A stretch of DNA of 64,000 bases, from contig NZ_CP031946.1 in the NCBI RefSeq assembly GCF_003443535.1, positions 2,170,001 to 2,234,000 on the forward strand, given 5' to 3'. The position numbers and the translations under genes were made by a program. Positions 9,291 through 17,860 of this stretch are shown here, one piece after another (position 1 is the stretch's first letter; every line of letters starts with the position of its first letter). The notes under the pieces are model-generated. The model did not search any database and was not told the origin of the DNA. It was given only the letters and a program-made list of their open reading frames with translations. Origin of the DNA: Ruegeria sp. AD91A. GTDB lineage: Bacteria; Pseudomonadota; Alphaproteobacteria; Rhodobacterales; Rhodobacteraceae.

Positions 9291-10937
9291 ATGCAGCACA
9301 TCGGTGCATCTGTTTGGGGGGAGCCCATGAACAAGATCTTTGAAACGCCGCTATACGGATATGAACGCAGCCCGGATCAGGACAGCCCGATGCCCGTCAG
9401 GCGCAAGGTCATCGTGATCGGTGCGGGCCCGGTTGGTCTGGCCGCCGCTATCGATCTGGCCCAACAGGGGGTCGAAGTCGTGGTTCTGGACGAGAACGAC
9501 AAGGTCAGTTTTGGCAGCCGTGCCATCTGTTTTTCCCAACGCACGCTGGAAATTGCAGACCGGCTGGGTTGCGGTCAGCGATTGGTCGACAAAGGCGTTC
9601 TTTGGGACCGCGGCAAGGTCTTTTTCGATGATCGTCAGGTCTATGAATTCAACCTGCAACCGGACGAAGGTTACGCCAACCCGGCCTTCATCAACCTGCA
9701 GCAATACCACTTTGAAAACTACTTTGTAGAACGTGTTCGCGAGTTGCAGGCAGACGGCGCGCCGATCGAAATTCGCGGGCGCAACAAGGTTGAGGCGATC
9801 GGTACGCACGAAGACCACGTTCGGCTGGAAGTCGAAACCCCCGAAGGCCCTTATACACTCGAGACCGAATGGCTGATCGCCTGCGACGGCGCGGCGTCTC
9901 CCACCCGGCGGATGCTGGGTATCGATTTCGAAGGGCGCGTTTTCGAAGACAACTTCCTGATCGCGGACGTGATCATGGATGCCGATTTCCCCTCGGAACG
10001 CTGGTTCTGGTTTGACCCTCCGTTCAATCGCGGGCAATCCGCGCTTCTGCACAAGCAACCCGACAATGTCTGGCGTATTGACCTGCAACTGGGTTGGGAC
10101 ATCGACAAGGAACGCGAAAAGCGCCCCGAGAATGTGATCCCGCGCCTCAAGGCAATGCTTGGGGATGCCGTCGAGTTTCAGCTGGAGTGGGTCTCGATTT
10201 ATACATTCCAGTGTCGCCGCATGGAAAGCTTCCGCAAAGGACGGGTCCTTTTCGCAGGCGACAGCGCGCATCAGGTCAGCCCCTTTGGCGCGCGCGGTGC
10301 CAATTCCGGCCTGCAGGACACTGACAACCTGTGCTGGAAGCTGAAACTGGTGCTGGATGGGAAAGCCCCCGAAAGCCTGCTGGACAGCTACAACGCGGAA
10401 CGCGTGCACGGGGCTGATGAGAACATCCAGAAATCCAGCCGGTCGACCGATTTCATCACTCCGAAATCCGAGATGTCGCGGGTTCTGCGGGATGCGGTTC
10501 TGGACCTGAGCGAGCAGTACGAGTTTGCCCGTCCGTTGGTGAATTCAGGACGCCTGAGTCAACCTTGCACCTATGACAGCTCTTCGCTGAACTCTGCCGA
10601 CGCGCTGGATGGCCCAGCCGAGACACGCCCCGGCTCGGCCTGCCCGGACGCGCCGCTGGGTGATGAGTTCCTGTTGCCCAGACTGGCAGGCAAATTCACC
10701 CTTTTGACAATTGACGCAGATGCCCCAGAGCTGCTGGAAGAAGACGGGGTTGAGGTCACGCGGTTGGCGCTGTCGGTCAAGGATGACCTGACCCTGGCGC
10801 TGAAACGTCGCTATCTGGGCGACGCAGCCAGCGCAGTTTATCTGATCCGCCCCGATCAGCACGTGGCGGCGCGACGGGGCAGCTATGAAGAAAACAGTTT
10901 CCGGCATGCGATCCGCAGAGCCTGTGGTAAGGAGTAA
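9291..10937 (+). CDS. FAD-dependent aromatic hydroxylase (PHBH/MhpA-like)
   Basis: This is a class A flavin monooxygenase of about 540 residues. The N-terminal dinucleotide-binding motif VIVIGAGPVGLAAAIDLA is near residue 46. The FAD/NADPH dual motif (CDGAASPTRRMLGI) is near 205, and the GDSAHQVSPFGARGANSG motif near 325. The C-terminal ~150 residues form the thioredoxin-like tail found in MhpA-type enzymes. In this cluster it probably hydroxylates a monohydroxylated aromatic acid (for example 3-hydroxyphenylacetate) to feed homogentisate; that substrate is inference. The ATG at 9327, preceded by a G-rich ribosome site, is an equally good start (536 aa). DUF2783 follows after 3 bp. Confidence 0.88.
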   Translation: MQHIGASVWGEPMNKIFETPLYGYERSPDQDSPMPVRRKVIVIGAGPVGLAAAIDLAQQGVEVVVLDENDKVSFGSRAICFSQRTLEIADRLGCGQRLVDKGVLWDRGKVFFDDRQVYEFNLQPDEGYANPAFINLQQYHFENYFVERVRELQADGAPIEIRGRNKVEAIGTHEDHVRLEVETPEGPYTLETEWLIACDGAASPTRRMLGIDFEGRVFEDNFLIADVIMDADFPSERWFWFDPPFNRGQSALLHKQPDNVWRIDLQLGWDIDKEREKRPENVIPRLKAMLGDAVEFQLEWVSIYTFQCRRMESFRKGRVLFAGDSAHQVSPFGARGANSGLQDTDNLCWKLKLVLDGKAPESLLDSYNAERVHGADENIQKSSRSTDFITPKSEMSRVLRDAVLDLSEQYEFARPLVNSGRLSQPCTYDSSSLNSADALDGPAETRPGSACPDAPLGDEFLLPRLAGKFTLLTIDADAPELLEEDGVEVTRLALSVKDDLTLALKRRYLGDAASAVYLIRPDQHVAARRGSYEENSFRHAIRRACGKE

Positions 10938-10940
10938 GCG

Positions 10941-11138
10941 ATGTCTGACCTGATCCTATCCCCGAATATCGACAATGCTGACGACTTCTATGCCGAGCTG
11001 TTGGCTGCGCATGAAGGGCTTGATAAAGCCGACAGCGACGCGCTGAACGCCCGACTGGTTCTGGTGCTGGCCAATCACATCGGCGACGAACAGGTGTTGT
11101 CTGACGCCATTCGCGCCGCCGCCTTGACCGACAATTGA
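10941..11138 (+). CDS. DUF2783 small protein
   Basis: This 65-residue acidic, helical protein (DDFYAELLAAHEGLD, then DSDALNARLVLVLANHIGD) matches the style of the DUF2783 family, which is typically encoded right next to a PheA/TfdB-type FAD monooxygenase. It begins 3 bp after the hydroxylase stop and its own stop overlaps the start of maiA, so the three genes are translated together. Function is unknown; an accessory or stabilising role for the hydroxylase is inferred only from the constant pairing. Confidence 0.8.
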   Translation: MSDLILSPNIDNADDFYAELLAAHEGLDKADSDALNARLVLVLANHIGDEQVLSDAIRAAALTDN

Positions 11139-11788
11139 CGGATTGGAATGTGAGCGAAGTCGTCCTTTATGACTATTGGCGCTCCTCGGCCAGCTATCGG
11201 GTGCGGATCGCCCTGAATCTGACCGGGATCGACTATCGCGCGGTTGTCGTCGACCTCGTGGATGGCGAACACAAGGGTGACGCACATATCGCGCGAAACC
11301 CACAAGGGTTCGTTCCGGTTCTGGATATTGACGGGCAGCGGCTGACGCAATCTCTGGCCATTCTCGACTATCTGGACAGAACACGTGAATTGAACCTTCT
11401 GCCCGACGATGCAGCGGGGCGCGCGCGCGTGCAGGCGCTGGCCTATGCGATTGCGGTGGACATTCACCCTGTTTGCAACCTGTCAGTTGCACGACATGCG
11501 ACCGCCCTCAGCAAAGACCCATCCGATATGCCCGGAGAGTGGATGCGGCACTTCATCCGGCCGGGATTGCAGGCCTTTGAGGCCATGTTAGGTGAGTTTG
11601 AACAAACCCCCTATTGTGTTGGTTCGCAGCCCGGCCTCGCTGACATTTGCCTGATACCGCAGATATACAACGCGCGCCGGTGGAAGGTCGATTTATCGGA
11701 CATGCCCCGTCTGTTGGGGGTCGAAAAGGCCTGCGCCGGTCACCCGGCATTTGTCGCAGCACATCCTGAAGCGCACGCACCCCAATAA
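11135..11788 (+). CDS. maiA: Maleylacetoacetate isomerase
   Basis: This zeta-class glutathione transferase converts maleylacetoacetate to fumarylacetoacetate with glutathione. The hallmark YWRSSASYRVRIALNL lies near residues 13-28 and carries the active-site Ser-Ser-Cys equivalent region as SSASYR. NPQGFVPVLDIDG gives the cis-proline of the thioredoxin fold, and QSLAILDYLD binds glutathione. The TTG start at 11135 overlaps the DUF2783 stop. A GTG at 11150 would give an N-terminus (SEVVLYDYWRSS) closer to family length and may be the true start. With hmgA and fahA it completes the pathway. Confidence 0.93.
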   Translation: MTDWNVSEVVLYDYWRSSASYRVRIALNLTGIDYRAVVVDLVDGEHKGDAHIARNPQGFVPVLDIDGQRLTQSLAILDYLDRTRELNLLPDDAAGRARVQALAYAIAVDIHPVCNLSVARHATALSKDPSDMPGEWMRHFIRPGLQAFEAMLGEFEQTPYCVGSQPGLADICLIPQIYNARRWKVDLSDMPRLLGVEKACAGHPAFVAAHPEAHAPQ

Positions 11789-11874
11789 CCTTGCACAGAT
11801 CCTGTGTGCTTGTGCGCCTAGGCGTCTGGCCCGATCGGACTTAGCTTTGTTTCATCAAAGCAATAGAGGTTCTG

Positions 11875-12228
11875 ATGCCCGAGATCACCGGCTACCATGC
11901 CCATGTCTATTTTGACGCCGACACGCAGAACACGGCACAACAGGTCTGCGAAGAGGCCGCCCGTCTGTTCCCCGTCCAGATGGGGCACATGCATTGCCGT
12001 AATGTCGGCCCCCACCCGCGCTGGAGCTGCCAGTTGAGCTTTGCGGCTGATGCCTTTGATCAGGTCACTCCGTGGTTGATGCTGAACCGGCGGGGCCTTT
12101 CGGTTTTCACCCACCCGGAAACCGGCGACCATCTGGCCGATCACCGCGATCGCGCGATCTGGATGGGTGAAATGCTGGATCTGGACCTGTCGATCTTTGC
12201 CAAGCTTCAGCCCAGCGCCCGCGCCTGA
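11875..12228 (+). CDS. DOPA 4,5-dioxygenase family protein
   Basis: This 117-residue protein starts with the family signature GYHAHVYFD (about residues 6-14), continues with MGHMHCRNVGPHPRWSCQLSF, whose His residues and following Pro-His are conserved, and ends with VFTHPETGD. These histidines are the likely metal ligands. Members are small extradiol-type dioxygenases related to fungal and bacterial DOPA dioxygenases; most bacterial ones have no proven substrate. It lies just after maiA in the same direction, 86 bp away, and its last 22 bp overlap the convergent acyl-CoA synthetase gene. Confidence 0.87.
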   Translation: MPEITGYHAHVYFDADTQNTAQQVCEEAARLFPVQMGHMHCRNVGPHPRWSCQLSFAADAFDQVTPWLMLNRRGLSVFTHPETGDHLADHRDRAIWMGEMLDLDLSIFAKLQPSARA

Positions 12229-13835
12229 TCCCGCAGAACGAATTTCTGCACCTTACCGGTTGAAGTCTTCGGCAGGGTGCCAAACACCACGGTCTTGGGC
12301 GCTTTGAAATGGGCCATGTTGTCCCGGCAAAAGACAATCAGCTCTGCCTCGGTCGCGGTCGCGTCAGGCTTCAGCTCAACAAAAGCGCAGGGGGTTTCGC
12401 CCCATTTCTCGTCTGGCCGGGCCACAACCGCCGCTTCCATGACTGCCGGGTGTTTGTAGAGGATACCCTCGACCTCGACGGACGAGATATTCTCGCCGCC
12501 TGAAATGATGATGTCCTTGGAACGGTCTTTGAGCGCGATATAGCCATCCGGGTGCATGACGCCTAAATCGCCGGATGCAAACCAGCCGCCCTTGAAGGCC
12601 CCATCCGTGGCATCAGGGTTCTTGAGATACCCTTTCATCACCACATTGCCCTGCATAAAGATCTCGCCCATGGTTTCGCCGTCCGCGGGAACGGGCTCCA
12701 TCGTTTCGGGATCGGCTACCATCAGACCAGACAGCGCCGTATACCGCACGCCCTGCCGTACTTTCAGAGCGGCGCGGTCTTCGGGTCCCTTGTCGTTCCA
12801 TTCATCCTTCCACGCACAAACGACCGAAGGTCCGTAAGTCTCGGTCAGGCCGTAAACGTGCGTGACTTCGACCCCCATCGCCTCCATCGCTTCGATCACG
12901 GCGGCCGGCGGCGGAGCGCCCGCGGTCATCACCTTGATTTGATGGTCAAAGTCTTTCAATTCATCTGGCGCGTGGGCCAACATGTTCAAAACGATAGGAG
13001 CGCCACAGAAATGGGTGACTTTCTCATCGCGGAATGCCGCATAGATAGGTTCGGCACGCACGGCGCGCAGACAGATGGACACGCCTGCATTGGCTGCCAT
13101 GGCCCAAGGGAAGCACCAGCCATTGCAGTGAAACATCGGCAAGGTCCACAGATATATCGAATGCTTGGGCATATCCCAGTCCAGCAAATCCGATTGTGCA
13201 TTCAGGGTAGCGCCGCGGTGGTGATAGACCACGCCCTTGGGATTGCCCGTTGTACCGGACGTATAGTTCAGTGTGATAGCGTCCCATTCATCCTCGGGCA
13301 GTGACCAGTCAAACTCGGGATCTCCCCCTGAAATCAGGGCGTCATAGGTCAGGCTGCCGAGCCTTTCACCACCATCAAAGCTGGGATCCTCGATGTCGAT
13401 TACCAAAATATCATGATCAACCTGCTCCAGCGCCTCTTTCACGACGCCGGAAAATTCGGGATCAACCAACAACGCCTTGGTTTCGGCGTGGTTCAGGATG
13501 AAAGCGACTATCGGCGCATCCAGGCGCGTGTTTATGGCGTTCAGAACGGCGCCCGCCATGGGCACACCAAAATGCGCTTCATACATTTCGGGGATGTTTG
13601 CAGCGATAATTGATACGGTATCACCCTTTACGACACCTCGTGCGTTCAAGGCACCCGCCAGCCGACGGCACCGGGTATAGGTTTCAGCCCAGGTATACCG
13701 CCGCTCACCATAAACGACCGACGGGTAATCGGGATAAACCTGCGCCGTGCGCTCAATGAACGAGAGGGGCGACAAGGGTGTGTAATTCGCCCGGCATTTG
13801 TCCAAATGACGCTCATAGATATTGGTCGCTGCCAA
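12207..13835 (-). CDS. AMP-binding acyl-CoA synthetase
   Basis: The start is the TTG at 13835, with GGAGG 8 nt upstream, giving 542 residues; an in-frame extension to 13895 lacks support. It is an adenylate-forming enzyme: the P-loop YTSGTTGNPKG near 180, YGLTETYG near 320, SGDLGVMHPDGYIALKDRSKD near 410 and the C-terminal lysine loop KTSTGKVQK near the end. It joins a carboxylic acid to CoA through an acyl-adenylate. Its type fits medium-chain or short substituted acids. A role as methylmercaptopropionate-CoA ligase (DmdB-like) is possible, since roseobacters carry such enzymes in this family, but sequence alone does not decide. It diverges from the taurine aminotransferase gene. Confidence 0.88.
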   Translation of the reverse strand: MAATNIYERHLDKCRANYTPLSPLSFIERTAQVYPDYPSVVYGERRYTWAETYTRCRRLAGALNARGVVKGDTVSIIAANIPEMYEAHFGVPMAGAVLNAINTRLDAPIVAFILNHAETKALLVDPEFSGVVKEALEQVDHDILVIDIEDPSFDGGERLGSLTYDALISGGDPEFDWSLPEDEWDAITLNYTSGTTGNPKGVVYHHRGATLNAQSDLLDWDMPKHSIYLWTLPMFHCNGWCFPWAMAANAGVSICLRAVRAEPIYAAFRDEKVTHFCGAPIVLNMLAHAPDELKDFDHQIKVMTAGAPPPAAVIEAMEAMGVEVTHVYGLTETYGPSVVCAWKDEWNDKGPEDRAALKVRQGVRYTALSGLMVADPETMEPVPADGETMGEIFMQGNVVMKGYLKNPDATDGAFKGGWFASGDLGVMHPDGYIALKDRSKDIIISGGENISSVEVEGILYKHPAVMEAAVVARPDEKWGETPCAFVELKPDATATEAELIVFCRDNMAHFKAPKTVVFGTLPKTSTGKVQKFVLRDQARALG

Positions 13836-14056
13836 CTGCTGATCCTCCCTGCACTCGGTTTGCGCGACTTGAGCATAAACTTGGTGCTCTGACAAATCCG
13901 TAGTATTACGATACCCTTATTGACTGGCAATACGGGATGGTGCGATCTGGCCCTACTTAGATCCGGCCATTCGCGGTGATCTGAAGCATCTTAAACATAG
14001 GCCGGGGCATACCGTTTCCTCACCCCGTGCACCGCATCTCACTGAAAGGACTTGTC

Positions 14057-15448
14057 ATGGACGGCACGTTCAACGAAAACGATCTTTCCCGCGTGGTCGA
14101 GGCTGACCGCGCCCACATCTGGCATCATCTGATCCAGCATAAACCCTTTGAAACCAATGACCCCCGCATCATTGTCGAAGGCAAAGGCATGCGCGTCTGG
14201 GACCAGAAAGGCAAAGAGCATCTGGATGCGGTTTCCGGCGGTGTCTGGACTGTCAACGTGGGCTATGGCCGCGAATCGATCTGTAAGGCCGTATACGACC
14301 AGCTGATGAAGTTGTGCTATTTCGCCAATTCGGCCGGCTCGATCCCCGGCGCGATCTTTGCCGAGCAACTGATCGACAAGATGCCCGGCATGAGCCGCGT
14401 TTATTACACCAACTCGGGCTCTGAGGCGAACGAGAAAGCGTTTAAAATGGTGCGCCAGATCGCGCACAAGAAGTACGGCGGCAAGAAGACCAAGATCCTG
14501 TATCGTGACCGCGACTATCACGGCTCGACGCTGGCAACCATGTCGGCAGGTGGTCAGGACGAACGTACTGCACAATACGGCCCCTTCGCACCTGATTTCG
14601 TGCGCGTGCCCCACTGCATGGAATACCGCAAGCACGAGCTGGACGGCGCCCCCGAAGAGAACTTCGGCGAATGGGCCGCAGACCAAATCGAAGCCGTGAT
14701 CCTGCGCGAAGGCCCCGACACCGTTGGCGCGCTGTGCCTTGAGCCGGTGACCGCAGGTGGCGGCGTGATCGAGGCGCCTGAAGGCTATTGGCAACGTGTG
14801 CAGGAAATCTGCAAGAAATACGACGTGCTGCTGCATATCGACGAGGTTGTCTGCGGCGTTGGCCGGACCGGCACCTGGTTCGGCTATCAGCAATACGGCA
14901 TTAAGCCGGACTTCGTAACCATGGCAAAGGGCGTGGCCTCGGGCTATGCGGCGATCGCAGTCATGGTCACCACCGAGGAAGTCTTTGACATGTTCAAAGA
15001 CGACATGTCGGACCCGATGAGCTATTTCCGCGACATCTCGACCTTTGGTGGCTGCACCGCCGGTCCGGCCGCGGCCATCGAGAACATGCGCATCATTCAA
15101 GACGAGAACCTGCTGCAGAACTGCACCGACATGGGCAACCGCATGTTCGACAACCTTCAGGCGCTGATGGAAAAACACAAAGTCATCGGTGACGTGCGCG
15201 GCAAAGGTCTGTTCCTGGGGGCCGAACTGGTCGCCGACCGGGCGACCAAAGAGCCGATGGACGAGAAAAAGGTTCAGGCGGTCGTCGCCGACTGTATGGC
15301 GCAAGGCGTCATCATCGGGGCCACCAACCGCTCGATCCCAAGCCGCAACAACACGCTGTGCTTCTCGCCCGCACTGATTGCAACCGCAGACGACATCGAC
15401 CAGATCACTGATGCGGTCGACGGCGCACTGGGGCGTGTATTCGGCTGA
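14057..15448 (+). CDS. tpa: Taurine-pyruvate aminotransferase (class III PLP enzyme)
   Basis: The ATG at 14057 (AAAGGA 6 nt upstream) gives 463 residues; an earlier ATG at 14027 has no ribosome site. This is a class III aminotransferase: TNSGSEANEKAFKMVRQ (PLP phosphate region, about 111-127), DRDYHGSTL, HIDEVVCGVGRTG (PLP-ring Asp) and the Schiff-base lysine in MAKGVASGY. Features such as MDGTFNENDLSRVVEADRAH at the N-terminus resemble the taurine- or hypotaurine-pyruvate enzymes of roseobacters, which make sulfoacetaldehyde and alanine. The neighbouring tau or xsc genes are not in the window, so the exact amine donor is inferred. A strong terminator follows. Confidence 0.82.
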   Translation: MDGTFNENDLSRVVEADRAHIWHHLIQHKPFETNDPRIIVEGKGMRVWDQKGKEHLDAVSGGVWTVNVGYGRESICKAVYDQLMKLCYFANSAGSIPGAIFAEQLIDKMPGMSRVYYTNSGSEANEKAFKMVRQIAHKKYGGKKTKILYRDRDYHGSTLATMSAGGQDERTAQYGPFAPDFVRVPHCMEYRKHELDGAPEENFGEWAADQIEAVILREGPDTVGALCLEPVTAGGGVIEAPEGYWQRVQEICKKYDVLLHIDEVVCGVGRTGTWFGYQQYGIKPDFVTMAKGVASGYAAIAVMVTTEEVFDMFKDDMSDPMSYFRDISTFGGCTAGPAAAIENMRIIQDENLLQNCTDMGNRMFDNLQALMEKHKVIGDVRGKGLFLGAELVADRATKEPMDEKKVQAVVADCMAQGVIIGATNRSIPSRNNTLCFSPALIATADDIDQITDAVDGALGRVFG

Positions 15449-15501
15449 ACCTAACTGAATAAATCTGCCACCACTCATGCAATCACGGCGGATGAACTTA
15501 G

Positions 15502-15530
15502 ACCGGCGCGCCCACCGCGCCGGTTTTTTT
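15502..15530 (+). terminator. Rho-independent terminator after tpa
   Basis: A perfect 9-bp GC-rich stem (15502-15510 with 15516-15524), a 5-nt loop and a run of seven T make a classical intrinsic terminator 54 bp after the tpa stop. Confidence 0.92.
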
Positions 15531-15610
15531 GTGTTTACACACACGGGTTTGTCAAAAGCGCCAACTCAAGTACCCTGTGGTTATTACACCCCATGCAGGA
15601 GACGTGTCCA

Positions 15611-16072
15611 ATGGTACTAAAGCTCATCCGAAGCCTCGCGGCCGTGGCCATCCTTGCGGTTGCCACCCCTTCCAGCGCCAATGAAGGCAGCGGGTTTCCC
15701 CAGATCGTCGGCACCTGGCACGGCACCTATCTGGTGGCCTTCGCCAAATCGAACCCAAACCACGGGAAAGGCCTGCTGAAAACCGAGATGGAGCTGGAGA
15801 TCACCAAGCTGGACGGCAACCTGATCACCGCCACCAATCGCTGGCGTCGGATCGGCGACACCGATTGGATCGTAGAAGAGGCTATGGGCACCTTTTCGTT
15901 GGACGAGCCCACCCGCTTTGTTCTGGCCGAGGCCGGGATATCGGGGGACGATGTGTCAGCCGGGATATTCAACGGAGTCTATCTGGATGACGTGATCATG
16001 GTCACCTATGCCGGGCCGGGAACGGGCGTGTCCTTTGCGGCGCAGTTGGTGAAGAAGAACGACAGCAACTAA
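15611..16072 (+). CDS. Exported protein of unknown function
   Basis: The ATG at 15611, with AGGAG 9 nt before it, gives 153 residues; the earlier ATG at 15593 lacks a ribosome site. Residues 1-23 are a clear Sec signal peptide (LIRSLAAVAILAVATPSSA) with cleavage after SSA. The mature part has IVGTWHGTYLVAF followed by alternating strands and VAQ-like hydrophobic strands, like a small periplasmic beta-barrel or lipocalin-type domain. I do not recognise the family. The gene has its own unit after the tpa terminator. Confidence 0.7.
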   Translation: MVLKLIRSLAAVAILAVATPSSANEGSGFPQIVGTWHGTYLVAFAKSNPNHGKGLLKTEMELEITKLDGNLITATNRWRRIGDTDWIVEEAMGTFSLDEPTRFVLAEAGISGDDVSAGIFNGVYLDDVIMVTYAGPGTGVSFAAQLVKKNDSN

Positions 16073-16174
16073 TGCGTGCCGAGAGTTAGTGCGATCCAGA
16101 AAACCTGATATGCAAAGACCGATGTCGCCTAAGTCCGCTGTGCGGACAAAGCCGACCTTCATATAGTGTCTGCA

Positions 16175-16933
16175 CTACCTCGGGTTAGTCCCGCAATAAT
16201 TGTTCATTGCTTCGTTGCACTGCCCTAACTTACCGGTCCAGCACTGTTCATCAGAGCGCCAGTTACTTCTTCGGAACCCCAAGCCCCACCGCTGCCCAAA
16301 TCTGGAGCCGATTAGAGGTGTTTCCGATGACCCCATTTCAGAAATCGTTGTCGTGGAGTTTAACGGGCGCTCGGTTATTTCCACAATTTTGGGATAACTC
16401 ACCCATGCAGCGTCAGTTTGAAAGAACTTTTCGCTTAGCCGATTGGGCAGTCTAAAGGAGCAATACAACTTAAGTTCGGGAGCAACGACATACATATCGC
16501 TACCATCAAGCTTAAATGGCACCTCTTTGGTTTCTATTCGGAATGCCTCAACGCAAAGATGATACAAATCTATATACAGCGTTGCGCCAGTTGGAAAATC
16601 CGTCTGTAGGCTCTCGAACCCGACACTTGTCGGCGTTCTTCCAGTCCTTGGCGCGCCATTTTTTAATGTCCATGGCCGTGCAAAGTGACCCTGATAACAA
16701 ATTATGTCCGACTCTAGTGTTTCAACGCCACTCATGGTGCGAAGCTCGGCCTCCACAGTCACAACACGGGCAATACCTTCCTCCCAAATCCGCTCGTTCT
16801 TCGCATCCATTCGATAAACATTCAAAGCATGCTTGGCAGGATAAAACACAAAAAGCATGAATGCACCGAGCGCGAAAACCAAAACTAGTACGCCAATGAC
16901 AATGCCGATTATCCAAAGAATGGCTCTTAGCAT
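16175..16933 (-). CDS. Membrane-anchored protein of unknown function
   Basis: This 252-residue protein has one strong N-terminal membrane helix (about residues 4-32), then a soluble, presumably periplasmic domain with an IICYQGHF segment and four further cysteines (CVEAF, YCSF, QCWTG, YCGTN). No catalytic motif is apparent. A paired use of CxxxC-like cysteines near the C-terminus suggests disulfides. The local base composition is lower in GC than the neighbours. It lies between the unknown exported gene and the rplT terminator and has no clear operon partner. Confidence 0.55.
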   Translation of the reverse strand: MLRAILWIIGIVIGVLVLVFALGAFMLFVFYPAKHALNVYRMDAKNERIWEEGIARVVTVEAELRTMSGVETLESDIICYQGHFARPWTLKNGAPRTGRTPTSVGFESLQTDFPTGATLYIDLYHLCVEAFRIETKEVPFKLDGSDMYVVAPELKLYCSFRLPNRLSEKFFQTDAAWVSYPKIVEITERPLNSTTTISEMGSSETPLIGSRFGQRWGLGFRRSNWRSDEQCWTGKLGQCNEAMNNYCGTNPR

Positions 16934-17039
16934 AAGCCTATGTTGGGTTCAGTATGTCTCTGCTTCAAGTTGGGAAAACCGTACTGTGCACCGAATAGGC
17001 TGTCACTTTGGGCTCGAAGCGGACTATCTAATCACGAAC

Positions 17040-17070
17040 AAAAAAAGACCGCCCCAAGCGGGACGGCCTT
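17040..17070 (-). terminator. Rho-independent terminator after rplT
   Basis: Read on the minus strand, a GC-rich hairpin (17047-17068) is followed by a run of T (the A-run 17040-17046 on the plus strand), 27 bp after the rplT stop. It would end the rpmI-rplT transcript. Confidence 0.88.
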
Positions 17071-17096
17071 TCTTTCACTGTCTCTTTTCAGAGGGT

Positions 17097-17462
17097 TCAG
17101 GCGGCCAGAGCGGCCTGAGCTTTGGCGACGATCGTGCCGAACGCTTCCGGTTCGTGCACGGCCAGGTCGGCCAGAACTTTACGATCCACTTCGATACCGG
17201 CCAGGGTCAGGCCGTTAATGAAGCGGGAATATGTCAGTGCTTCGTCATGCGAACGCACAGCAGCGTTGATACGCTGGATCCACAGGGCGCGGAAGTTGCG
17301 CTTGCGGTTCTTACGGTCGCGGGTTGCATACTGGTTGGCCTTGTCGACGGCCTGACGGGCAACCTTGAAGGTGCTCTTGCGGCGGCCATAGTAACCTTTG
17401 GCGGCCTTGATAACCTTCTTGTGACGGGCGTGAGTTACGGTTCCACCTTTAACGCGGGACAT
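17097..17462 (-). CDS. rplT: 50S ribosomal protein L20
   Basis: This 121-residue basic protein has the conserved L20 N-terminus ([17 protein letters not shown]) and [18 protein letters not shown], followed by [17 protein letters not shown]20 binds 23S rRNA early in large-subunit assembly, and in many bacteria it represses its own operon. It lies 14 bp downstream of rpmI. Confidence 0.98.
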   Translation of the reverse strand: MSRVKGGTVTHARHKKVIKAAKGYYGRRKSTFKVARQAVDKANQYATRDRKNRKRNFRALWIQRINAAVRSHDEALTYSRFINGLTLAGIEVDRKVLADLAVHEPEAFGTIVAKAQAALAA

Positions 17463-17476
17463 GTCTTAATCTCCTC

Positions 17477-17677
17477 TTAGCGGTCGTAGGGCATGTAGCC
17501 CTTGACGATCTTGGCGTCGGGGGCGGACAGGGTGGTGTTGCCACGGGCATCGCGGATGAATTTCTTGGTCCGCTTGATCATGCCGTGCCGTTTGCCGGCC
17601 TGGCCAGCAAGGACCTTACCGGTCGCAGTCACCTTAAAGCGCTTTTTGGCGCTCGACTTTGTCTTCATCTTAGGCAT
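17477..17677 (-). CDS. rpmI: 50S ribosomal protein L35
   Basis: This 66-residue very basic protein starts [20 protein letters not shown] and has the typical L35 length. It is first in the rpmI-rplT unit; infC, which often precedes the pair, is not present here. GGAGAC-like sequence 8 nt upstream serves as the ribosome site. No obvious L20 leader structure could be assigned by eye in the 183 bp upstream. Confidence 0.98.
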   Translation of the reverse strand: MPKMKTKSSAKKRFKVTATGKVLAGQAGKRHGMIKRTKKFIRDARGNTTLSAPDAKIVKGYMPYDR

Positions 17678-17860
17678 TTCCGTCTCCTTTTCCGGGTTCG
17701 GTTTCAGACGCGACTCGGCATGCCATCTCGGCCGGTCACGCGATCAGAAGCGCCGTTTACGCAAGTTCGGTCATACTGGCAAGGGGGTTTGGATCAGAAT
17801 CTGCGCTTTTTGCAGGCTGATCAGGCACTGGGGCGACAATGGCCGCCCCAGTGATTGGGT

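Noticed and set aside
8138..9334. 398-codon open frame antisense to the MBL gene and its flanks
   Set aside because: It runs across the end of fahA and the start of the hydroxylase and has no protein-like features.
14039..15544. 501-codon open frame antisense to the taurine aminotransferase gene
   Set aside because: It is a shadow of a GC-rich gene: no ribosome site, composition rich in His, Arg and Val, and the sense product has all aminotransferase motifs.
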